Positions 44,161 through 56,600 of a DNA stretch of 64,000 nucleotides are shown here, piece by piece. Position 1 is the stretch's first letter. Every line of letters begins with the position of its first letter. The notes below the pieces were generated by a model, which was given only the letters and a program-made list of their open reading frames with translations, did not search any database and was not told where the DNA came from. This DNA is from Bathymodiolus brooksi (Eukaryota; Mollusca; Bivalvia; Mytilida; Modiolidae). The DNA is taken from the NCBI GenBank assembly GCA_963680875.1, contig OY804585.1:24632186-24696185 (forward strand), read 5' to 3'. The position numbers and the translations under genes were made by a program.

Positions 44161-44286
44161 TACATTGTCGGGAGATGTACAATTTATTGGTACTCGCCTC
44201 AAAACAGAAAAAAAACCTTGTCAAAGACTCCCTTTTCTCCTGCTTCTAAAGCTTGTACAAATAAATTTTATATTAGCCAACAATGT
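44161..44286. mobile_element. Palindromic MITE, relative of 16626-16754
   Basis: 'tacattgtcgggagatgtac' against the mirrored right arm 'ttatattagccaacaatgta', with 'gcttgtacaaataaatttta' shared by both copies. Confidence 0.65.
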
Positions 44287-44436
44287 ACGTATATTGTCCA
44301 TGTATATGGATATACTTGTCAATGACACTCCTGTCAAGTTTGTTTCCACCCCCTGTACAGACCCTCTCCCTAGTATTGATATCTAAGATATTTACCAGAT
44401 GTATAAGTTTTACTCTTTAATTTTTTAACTCAATAG

Positions 44437-44681
44437 AAAGTCTAAATAAAGTCCTTCCTAGTTCTGAGTTAGATGCTGTAGCTAAACAAATGGAGGAGGA
44501 AGAGGGAAAAAAAGAAGAATTAAAAAGGCAAGAGGAAGACAGGAAGAGGGCAGAGGAAGCCAGGCTAAAGAGGAGAGATAAGAGAGAAAGGGTTATTGAT
44601 GAACTGATACAGACGGAGAAAGATTATCTTAATGGCCTACATTTGTGTATTGAGACATTTATAAGTCCTACGGGGGAAAAG
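44437..44681 (+). CDS. DNMBP: Copy B exon: pre-DH coiled coil and start of DH
   Basis: 245 bp after a pyrimidine-rich tract and 'caatag'; two bases complete a codon, then 81 codons. A highly charged helix (runs of E, K, R) passes into DH CR1 at about residue 50. The donor is 'gtaact'. The last ~30 bp and its donor are repeated downstream at 44744-44838. Confidence 0.87.
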
Positions 44682-47600
44682 GTAACTTATATTCAGTTGA
44701 AACTTGGTCATATATAACTCTGATTTGTTATTTTTCCTTTATTTTGAGACTTTTATAAGTCCTAAGGAGGAAAAGGTAACTCATATTCAGTAGAAACCTG
44801 GTTATCTAGAAATCTGATGAGTTATTTCCCCTATATTTTTCAAGTATGACAAGTGTTGTAGGTTTTGCTCTTTTGTTTTAATACCACTGTATCTATATGG
44901 CCGCAGACATTTTGCTTTTGTATTATGTTATGGGTCTATTGTCATCAATAAAAGAAAAGTGACATCAGTTTCTACTTAGAAATAGCTTGTTAGGAAAGGT
45001 TGTTGGTGATGTGTTGTAGAGTGAAATTCTCAAATCCGATCAATTATTTCCCATTTAAACCCATGACAGACTATGCCATCTTTGAACAAAAGTGTGACAG
45101 GTTTAAACCAGTTAATAATGGGATCCCAACCATCTCTTGTTGATAATTGGATCTTCAAAGGTAATGCAGGTTTAAAGAAACAATACAAAAGACCTCAACA
45201 GATTTCTCTTACACTCAAAAATACCACATTCTATCACAAAAATGAATGACAATATAAACATTGACAGTACAATAGCAGGGTGAAGGAAAGCTTATAGTTA
45301 AGTGAGTACTATCTAAGAAGTAGAATCTGTTTGTTAAAGGCCATTACTCTTAGGACAATCATAACTGATAATGTATGTATTTATTATTTCTACAGAATGC
45401 TGGTGTAGATATTGATGCTGTGTTTGGTAATATAGAAGATGTGGCTGATGTGTCACAGAGGTTACTGACTCTATTAGAGAATGCTGTCAATGGTCAAGAT
45501 TTTGAGGATCAGCAGCTGGGTAAATCTATAATAAATAGGTTATAGGTGTAAAAACACTAATTAATTTCTTTTAGATTTTCTACTAAATTTGTGTTTTTAG
45601 CTTACCTTGCCAAAGGCAATGTGAGCTTTTGCCATCACTTGGCGTCCGTCGTCCGTCGTCTGTCGTCCGTTAACTTTTCACATTTTAATCTTCTCCTCTG
45701 AAACACCTCAGCCAAATGAATTGAAACTTGGTAGGAAGCATCTATGAAAGGTCCTCTATAATGATTGCTCATTTCGTCCCGATCCATTAACAAACATGGC
45801 CACCACAGGCAATTCTTGTTTCTGATTGGCCTATTTTTTTAAATCTTCTCTTCTGAAACTACTGATCCAAATGAATTGAAACTTGGTAGGAAGCATCTAT
45901 GGAAGGTCCTCTATAACGATTGCTCATTTCGTCCCGATCCATTAACAAATATGGCCGCCACAGGCAATTCATGTTTATGATTGTATGCTTTCTAAAAAAA
46001 AAGGCCCCGGGTTCATACCCCACCCCCTACCTGAAGTGAACTTTTTAATGGTTGTGATCCCCACCCTAAGCCATATATATTTATGATCAAGGGTGACTAG
46101 GCAATTTAAATGCCTTATAGCTCAGGCCCCGGGGTCATACCCCATCCCCTACCTGAAGTGAACTTTTTAATGGTTGAGATCCCCACCCCTAAGCCATATA
46201 TATTTATGATCAGGGTGACTAGGCAAATTAAATGCCTTATAGCTCAGGCCCTGGGGGTCATACCACACCCCCTACCTGAAGTGAACTTTTTGATGGTTGA
46301 GATCCCCACCCCTAAGCCATATATATTTATGATCAGGGTGACTAGGCAAATTAAATGCCTTATAGCTCATGTCCCGGGGTTCAAACCCCACCCCCTACCT
46401 GAGGTGAACTTTTTAATGGTTGAGATCCCCACCCCTAAGCCATAGATATTTATGATCAGGGTGACTAGGCAAATTAAATGCCTTATAGCTCAGGCCCCGG
46501 GGGTCATACCCCACCCCTACCTGAAGTGAACTTTTTAATGGTTGAGATCACCACCCCTAAGCCATATATATTTATGATCAGGGTGACTAGGCAAATTAAA
46601 TGCCTTATAGCTCAGGACCTGGGGGTCATACCCCACCCCTACCTGAAGTGAACTTTTTAATTGTTGAGATCCCCACCCCTAAGCCATATTTATTTATGAT
46701 CAGGGTGATTAGGCAAATTGAATACCTTATAGCTCAGGCCCCGGGGGTCATATCCCACCCCTACCTGAGGTGAACTTTTTAATGGTTGAGATCCCCTCTC
46801 CTAAGCCATATATATTTATGATCAGGGTGAATAGACAAATGAAATGCCCCAAGAGTTGAGGCCTGAGGTCATCCCCATCCCCTACCTGAAGTTTTTTTTT
46901 TAGCCGAGCATAAAACAAGACCAAATGATTTTTGACTTGCAACTCGTTTTAGTTAGTTGTCCGAAGGGACAAATTAAAAAAATGTTGCTGTAGAGGCCTG
47001 TGGGAAGCACCTATAGGCTATGGAATGTTCTGTATTAAGTTTCTTCAGAGCAGAATGCAAGGTGAGCGACACAGGCTCAGCTCAGCTCAGTGCTGAGCCT
47101 CTAGTATTCTAGCCTATTGGGCCATTTTGTCTGAAATTTAACCTTTCTAACACCATATATTTTCTGAAACGTACATTATTCCTGTACGTTCTGTCAAAAT
47201 ATCATGGGATGCTTAAAATCTAGTAGTGAAATACCATGCTCTGAGACAGCACATAATCTGAAATCCATGCCGTGCATGAAGACCTCCATAAAAGATTAAA
47301 TTACAACTAAATCCAACCAAATTTAGGCTCAAACTCATCCTTCTATATTGCCCTTCAATTACCAGTTTTATTTATGCCATTACTTTTAATATTTTCCAAA
47401 ATACAATGATGAGAAAGGAATATTTTTCTTTAAAAAGGACTACTTTTGTGTATATTCTAAGCTCTGCTAACTATTACACTACCAAGAAAGCTTGTTTACC
47501 TTTTCACCGCGGGGAAGCTGGCTTTCTATTACACTTCAGAGGAAGCATGCTAAACATTACACCATTGAGGCAGTTCAACAGCAAATTTTGAATGTTATGT

Positions 47601-50600
47601 ATGAATAATGATGTAAATTGTATAACACTACCTTATTTTGGATTGATTTTTTCAGGTCCATGTTTTACCCAGCTGTGTGATGACACGAAGAATGCCTACG
47701 CCCCTTACTGTAGAAACCACGATGAAGTCATAGCGATCTTAGAAAAGGTTTGTGAAAACAAAATCAGGGACCATTATGGCTGTGATTGTTCTGTAGTTAA
47801 GTTTTTATCCAACTATTCAATCATTACCTATCACCACTAAATTTCTTAGTTTAACTCCAGCCTGTAGAAAAGGTGTACTTGATAACTAATTTCTTAGTTT
47901 AACTCCAGCCTGTAGAAAAGTTGTACTTGATAACTAATTTCTTAGTTTAACTCCAGCCTGTAGAAAAGGTGTACTTGATAACTAATTTCTTAGTTTAACT
48001 CCAGCCTGTAGAAAACTTGATAACTATTCTAAGACAGTCTTGGACTCATCATATTTGTTTGGTACTCACCATTTTTTTTTACTAAAAATATCAAAGAATG
48101 CACTTGTGGGACTGATGACATTTTGGTTAGGACTGATCCAACTTTTTTTAGTGTTCATTGTAGCACTATTATTGCAAAATTGAAGTTAGTGCATAAAGAA
48201 ATACTTACATAGAGATTTATATAAATGATCATCTTACTTCACAAAAGCAATTTTAATTTCAAATTTCTTGTATACATGTACTTTGGTTTTCTTGTATGCA
48301 TGTATCTAACCTTAGCTGTTTTGGCCTGTCATGTTTAGGTTCTTTGCTTTTCTGGTATACATGTATTTAACCTTAACTGTTTTGTCCTGTCATGTTTAGG
48401 TTCTTTGGTTTTCTTGTATACATGTATTTAACCTTAACTGTTTTGTCCTGTCATCTTTTGGTTCTTTGGTTTTCTTGTATGCATGTATTTAACCTTAACT
48501 GTTTTGGCCTGTCATCTTTAGGTTCTTTGGTTTTCTTGTATACATGTATTTAACCTTAACTGTTTTGGCCTGTCATGTGTAGGTTCTTTAGTTTTCTTGT
48601 ATACATCTATTTAACCTTAGCTGTTTTGGCCTGTCATCTTTAGGTTCTTTGGTTTTCTTGTATACATGTATTTAACCTTAACTGTTTTGGTCTGTCATGT
48701 TTAGGTTCTTTGGTTTTCTTGCATATATGTATTTAACCTTAGCTGTTTTGGCCTGTCATATTTAGGGTCTTGGTTTTCTTGTATACATCTATTTAACCTT
48801 AGCTGTTTTGGCCTGTCATGTATAGGTTCTTTGGTTTTCTTGTATACATGTATTTAACCTTAACTGTTTTGGCCTGTCATGTTTAGGTTCTTTGGTTTTC
48901 TTGTATACATGTATTTAACCTTAGCTGTTTTGGCCTGTCATCTTTTGGTTCTTTGGTTTTCTTGTATGCATGTATTTAACCTTAACTGTTTTGGCCTGTC
49001 ATCTTTAGGTTCTTTGGTTTTCTTGTATACATGTATCTAACCTTAACTGTTTTGGCCTGTCATCTTTAGGTTCTTTGGTTTTCTTGTATACATGTATTTA
49101 ACCTTAGCTGTTTTGGCCTGTCATCTTTTGGTTCTTTGGTTTTCTTGTATGCATGTATTTAACCTTAACTGTTTTGGCCTGTCATCTTTAGGTTCTTTGG
49201 TTTTCTTGTATACATGTATCTAACCTTAACTGTTTTGGCCTGTCATCTTTAGGTTCTTTGGTTTTCTTGTATACATGTATTTAACCTTAACTGTTTTGGC
49301 CTGTCATGTATAGGTTCTTTAGTTTTCTTGTATACATCAATTAAACTTAGCTGTTTTGGCCTGTCATCTTTAGGTTCTTTGGTTTTCTTGTATACATGTA
49401 TCTAACCTTAACTGTTTTGGCCTGTCATGTTTAGGTTCTTTGGTTTTCTTGTATGCATGTATTTAACCTTAACTATTTTGGCCTGTCATCTTTAGGTTCT
49501 TTGGTTTTCTTGTATACATGTATTTAACCTTAGCTGTTTTGGCCTGTCATGTTTAGGTTCTTTAGTTTTCTTGTATACATCTATTTAACCTTAACTGTTT
49601 TGGCCTGTCATGTTTAGGTTCTTTGGTTTTCTTGTATACATCTATTTAACCTTAACTGTTTTGGCCTGTCATCTTTAGGTTCTTTGGTTTTCTTGTATAC
49701 ATGTATTTAACCTTAACTGTTTTGGTCTGTCATGTTTAGGTTCTTTGGTTTTCTTGCATATATGTATTTAACCTTAGCTGTTTTGGCCTGTCATGTTTAG
49801 GCTCTTTAGTTTTCTTGTATACATCTATTTAACCTTAACTGTTTTGGCCTGTCATCTTTAGGTTCTTTGGTTTTCTTGTATACATGTATTTAACCTTAGC
49901 TGTTTTGGCCTGTCATCTTAAGGTTCTTTGGTTTTCTTGTATACATGTATCTAACCTTAACTGTTTTGGCCTGTCATGTTTAGGTTCTTTGGTTTTCTTG
50001 TATACATGTATTTAACCTTAGCTGTTTTGGCCTGTCATCTTTTGGTTCTTTGGTTTTCTTGTATGCATGTATTTAACCTTAACTATTTTGGCCTGTCATC
50101 TTTAGGTTCTTTGGTTTTCTTGTATACATGTATCTAACCTTAACTGTTTTGGCCTGTCATGTTTAGGTTCTTTGGTTTTCTTGTATACATGTATTTAACC
50201 TTAACTGTTTTGGCCTGTCATGTATTGGTTCTTTAGTTTTCTTGTATACATCTATTTAAGCTTAGCTGTTTTGGCCTGTCATCTTTAGGTTCTTTGGTTT
50301 TCTTGTATACATGTATCTAACCTTAACTGTTTTGGCCTGTCATGTTTAGGTTCTTTGGTTTTCTTGTATGCATGTATTTAACCTTAACTATTTTGGCCTG
50401 TCATATTTAGGTTCTTTGGTTTTCTTGTATACATGTATTTAACCTTAACTGTTTTGGCTTGTCATGTTTAGGTTCTTTGGTTTTCTTGTATACATGTATA
50501 TAACCTTAGCTGTTTTGGCCTATCATGTTTAGGTTCTTTGGTTTTCTTGTATACATGTATTTAACCTTAGCTGTTTTGGCCTGTCATCTTTAGGTTCTTT

Positions 50601-53600
50601 GGTTTTCTTGTATACATGTATTTAACGTTAGCTGTTTTGGCCTGTCATCTTTAGGTTCTTTGGTTTTTTTGTATACATGTATTTAACCTTAGCTGTTTTG
50701 GCCTGTCATGTTTAGATTCTTTGGTTTTCTTGTATACATGTATTTAACCTTAACTGTTTTGGCCTGTCCTGTTTAGGTTCTTTGGTTTTCTTGTATGCAT
50801 GTATTTAACCTTAACTGTTTTGGCTATCATGTTTAGGTTCTTTGGTTTTCTTGTATGCATGTATTTAGCCTTAGCTGTTTTGGTCTGTCTTGTTTAGATT
50901 CTTTGGTTTTCTTGTATACATGTATTTAACCTTAGCTGTTTTGGCCTGTCATGTTTAGGTTCTTTGGTTTTCTTGTATACATGTATTTAACCTTAACTGT
51001 TTTGGCTAGCATGTTTAGGTTCTTTGCTTTTCTTGTATACATGTATTTAACCTTACCTGTTTTGGCCTGTCTTGTTTAGATTCTTTGGTTTTCTTGTATA
51101 CATGTATTTAACCTTAACTGTTTTGGCTATCATGTTTAGGTTCTTTGCTTTTCTTGTATACATGTATTTAACCTTAGCTGTTTTGGCCTGTCATGTTTAG
51201 GTTCTTTGGTTTTCTTGTATACATGTATTTAACCTTAGCTGTTTTGGTCTGTCTTGTTTAGATTCTTTGGTTTTCTTGTATACATGTATTTAACCTTAGC
51301 TGTTTTGGCCTGTCATGTTTATGTTCTTTGGTTTTCTTGTATACATGTATTTAACCTTAACTGTTTTGGCGATCATGTTTAGGTTCTTTGCTTTTCTTGT
51401 ATACATGTATTTAACCTTACCTGTTTTGGCCTGTCTTGTTTAGATTCTTTGGTTTTCTTGTATACATGTATTTAACCTTAGCTGATTTGGCCTGTCATGT
51501 TTTGGTTCTTTGGTTTTCTTGCTCCTAAAGACTTAAATTATTTGGCTTTCCAATCTTTAGACTTTGAGTGTACCTGATGAACTTTATTCATAAATATGTC
51601 ATGTACACTATATTAGATATCTATGTTTTTATTTGTATGTGATAAAGTTTGTCAGTGTCTTGCGACATGTTGGTTGTTTTCTCCGGGTACTCCGATTTCC
51701 TCTGCCAATAAAACTGACCTCCATGATATAACTGAAATAGTGTTGAAAGTGGCGTTAAACACCATAGAACCAATAAAACTATTTGTATATTTTGTTGCAT
51801 TTGAATATCTTTTAAATCATAATTTTAGTATAGAGAAGACCAGTCAATCAAGCAATATTTTGACGAGATGTTGAACAAAATACGGGAGAAAATCAATGTG
51901 TTTAACCTGGAAGCTTTACTGATAAAACCAGTACAGAGGATATTAAAATACCCATTATTACTGGAAGAACTTAAAAAAGTAAGTATAAAAAACATTATAC
52001 AGCATGTGGACAAAAGTGATCCCGTTTCCACCATCTTCCCTATATATTTCATATGAAACCACTTATTTTCATAACATTCTCATGAAGTCATTCCTTAGCC
52101 GATGTTCATGAAATTTTCACCTTTAAAAACAGAATGAATTAGAGTTTATATTAATATCTTCATGTAATTTTTTTCGAACTTTTATTTGCAAGCATTTATG
52201 ATTTAAACACAAATGCAAATTCTTGACGTCACAATTTATATGATTATATAGTAAGATTTGGTGAAAAAATTAAACTTTGTTTTTAAATCAATGCTTAAGA
52301 GAAAGTAGAAATAAAATTATTTGCAAATTATACGAGGAAGAAACTATATTTATTTCTGCATTTAATGCTAAAATGTTCATGAAAATCCGATAAGGAATGA
52401 CTTCATGAGAATGTTATGAAAATAAATGGTTTTATATGAAATATATAGGGAAGATGGCGGAAACGGAATCACTTTTGTCCACATGCTGTACAGTCCTTGG
52501 GACCAACTTTTGTGTTCAGTATAGACATGTGATCGGTTTATACAGGTTAAATTAACAATGATTTCCTGCATTTGAACTTTATTTAAAGTTCTGTTTATTC
52601 ACTATTTTGGTTTATTCAAGGTTTGATTTAGACAAAGTTTCATGGTACTTGGAATAAGACAATTCCATGAAAATTTATATTCATGATTTAAAAAATAAAT
52701 GAAATGTCTTATCTATGTTTTTTTATGCATAATGATTTGAATTTATGCTTCATGACTGATTCTGTTAAACTTAACATGAAAGGACAAAGTTACAATGTAA
52801 TTGACTATCATACATAAATTGCTAGGGGCCTGTACTATTTTATTTATGTTTCTAGTCAACAGAGGACAGTCATAAAGATAAAGTGGAGATCCTGAACGGT
52901 ATAAATGCCATGACTGATGTGGCTAAAGCTATCAATGAGTACAAACGTAGGAAAGATCTAGGTAATTTTCACATATGGTAGCCTGCGATATTAGACAATA
53001 GCCTGAATCATGTGTCTAGTGATAATTGTGTTGCACTCGATCATTATATCATAATGATTATAGTCCTGTTGGTTCAGTTTAAAAAAAAGTAAATAACAAA
53101 AAAATTGGTTAGATCCAACTGACAACGTTGTAATCCTGCCAGATACTCCAGTACAATTTGAAAACTAGTCCATGATCATTACTGCCTATCATAGTTGCCA
53201 AAAATGTGGCTTCAAATGCTCGAAGAAAAACTACAAAAACTTTCTTCTTACAAAAAATTGCTTGTTAAAATACATTTTTTAGATTTTGTTTTTTTATTAT
53301 TAATTTCTGGATTATATGCAGTCTAGTTACATAGTTGGTCATATTTGGTTTTTAAATTGTTGCATTACTTAACAATATTTGGAATCATTATTACAGTGGG
53401 TGGAGAATGACAAGCAGGGTTACCTTCTTATAAAGAGCATGTGCATGTACTTCAGAACAAATTGTTGAAAAAATAAGAAGTATGACGAAAAAACATCTTA
53501 GGCAATTTAATAACTTTGTTTAGCATACAACACTATTGGAAATGAATGTTTTTTTCTTGAAACTAGAAACTAGATTGAACCGAAGCTGAATTACAATTAT

Positions 53601-56600
53601 ATGTACTCATTATCTGATAAAGTTAGTCAATGGTTTTCTCTGGGTACTCTAGTTTCCTCCACCAATAAAACTAACTGTCACAATATTGTTGAATATGGTT
53701 TTAAACACCTATGACCCTCTAAAACAATATCTTTATGTCCCGGCCACATAGTGGCCGGGACATATAGTGTTACCCATGTCCGTAATTCCGAAATAAAACA
53801 GTTGTCACCATGCTTTGAGATATTGACTTGATATTTGGTATGTGGGTGCTTAATGATAAGTTACAGATCAAGTTTATGTTTCGTTCTGTTCCAATGATTT
53901 TTGGCCGAGTTATGGCCCTTAGACTTTGAAATTTGGCCAAATATTTAGTTGTCACCACTTTTTTTCGCTATGCTTGGATATATTGACTTGATGTCTGGTA
54001 TATGAGTGTATAATGATGAGTTACAGATCAAGTTTACATTTCGTTCCGTTCCACTTAATGCAACTGTGCTTTTGAATATTTGATTTGATTTTTGAAATGT
54101 TAGTGTATTATTAAGTAGAGGTTGAGATTACGGTTTATTTCGGGTTGAGTGATCTTTAGTAGAAAAACATTTGCAGCATGGTAAGTTGAAAGTTACTAAC
54201 TTTTTAATTTCTTTTCGAGCCTCTTTAATATTCATGGCGGTGACATTCGTGTCATTCTGACACTTCTAGTTATTATTATGTTTTTGGACCTTGAATATTT
54301 TAATATTATCACAAATTTTTCCTATTTAAATATTTTCAGTTTATAAATACAAAAGGGAAACGGACCAATCAGTAGGAGACATGTTGGCAAAACTCAACTT
54401 CCATTCACTGAAGAAGAAAGGAAGTAGATTTAAAGGGAAACTATCCATAAATCTTGGAATTGCATCACAGGTAATTAATTCATGAACACTAAAGTAGTTA
54501 GATTTACAACTACCTGTGCAATCAGTGCATATCACCACCATGTTGTGATTTCGAACCCCATTCATGGTGAGGTGTATTGGATTCAACATTATGTGATAAA
54601 GTTTGTCAGTGACGACAGGTTGGTGGGTTTTTATGGGTACTCTGGTTTCCTCTGCCAATAAAACTGACGGCCACGATATAATTGAAATATTGTTGAAAGT
54701 GGCGTTAAACATCATAGCACACTAACACGCCTAAAGATTGTATTGATGGCAGGAGGTCTTATTTACATGTATTTTCCCAGAATGACAGTTGTGAGACATG
54801 TGATATTTTCACTAATGGACATAAATCAATATTCAGTTTAACCGTCTAAACTAAACGCTGAATTATCAGCAATCCATCACATGATGACCTATTTCTGAGA
54901 GTTATAGTAATTATTTTACAGAAATATTCAAATACATAAACAGTTATTGTAATGCAGTATCTATATTTTAAAAATTGTATTCTTGGTAAATGCTTCCACG
55001 GCAACGGAAAATCAGGAAATTTAAAATTGTCCATGAAAATATTTAACCTTACAATACGTGTTTTTGTCTGGTTATTAGTAAGATCATTTCAGGGGGATTG
55101 TGTCACAATAAACACTGTTGTCCCTCTCCTCTTATTACAGTTAGACCTGTCTAAATTAAACCTCCTTGTGACGAGCTTTTGTGTACGGAATAGACAAGTG
55201 TTCAGTTTATACAGGTTCAATTAACAAAGATTTCCTACACTGGAATTATTTAAAGTTTGGTTTATACCGGATTCCATTTTATTTGTCTAAGACAGATTTC
55301 ACTGTATTTTTAAAGGAGAGTTCCTTGTATATTATACTTGATATTCACAAAGAAAACCCGTAATAGTTGATTTTAAGTAAAACATTTGACCTCTGAAGGA
55401 AATATTTAATTTACCATTGTGTTGAATGGGCTTATTTATATAAACAGACAAAAGATGAAGATTTTGATAAAGAAGAAACAAAGTTTAGAGAGATAGAGAA
55501 AACTGTTAAAATATTTGCTAAAGATGTAGAGACATATATGGATCAGTTTCAGGTATGTTTCAATAATAGCCCACCTCCCACTTATGATCTATAATCCTAA
55601 TCATGAATTCTAATAAAGGAACTGCTAAAATACCTGATGCAAAAGTCCCAGTTTCTTTTTAGCATTCAAATGTTTCTGTATTGAAAACATGCCACGATAT
55701 AACTGAAATATTGTTGAAAGTGGCTTTAAACGCCATAAACTTAAACCTAACTTATTGAAAACACTGCCAAACTTTTTCTTCATTGTCTGACATTATCAAG
55801 ACCTTATTGTACTGTAAATTTTTAATAATATCATGTGATGTCTAAATTTTCATGCCAAATTGATGTGTAGAAAATAACATGATAGTCATTTGCCTCAATA
55901 TACCAGTATTACAGGCATATATAGTATTTATATAAAAATGATGTGAATTTTCATGCTATGATAATGTATTTCTCTATTTGTTTTTAAACTTTGTATATAA
56001 AATTATCATAAGTGGCATTTTTACCAGTATATATGATAGACTCAGATCAGCGTCCACACTCAAAGCAGCGTCCGGACTCAAATTTCCGTCCACTCCTCAA
56101 ATTGGCAGCCACGTACGTCATTAACTCAAATCACACTCTGATTTAAGTGTATTCTCAATTCGGCGTCCTTTCCAAATTCTCCGATTTATTGGTTAAGGTA
56201 AGGACAAACGTCATTGGGCGTCAATTTGAGAAAGTGAGAGTGACATAGATTTAAAAATTGAACCCCGATTTGAGAATTTGAAAACAGGACATAGATCTGA
56301 GGTACAGATGTCTGTAATGTAGGAATCGGACATGGATTTGAGGATTGAACGTCGAATAAAGGATAGACGTCGATCTGAGTCTTACATATATGCCAGATAA
56401 TGACCAGACACTTTAATGGAATAGCAAACCAGGCCAGCAATATCAGGTTTTATTCTATTACAGCTGTACAAACTTCCTACTGAAATGTTTTCATTGATGT
56501 TTGTAGGAGTCTTACAGTTACCATGAAGGTTTAGTGATGGATTCAGTAAATATTTATGATGAAAAGAGGTGTCCAGAAGTACAAAAATATCAGAAGTTAT

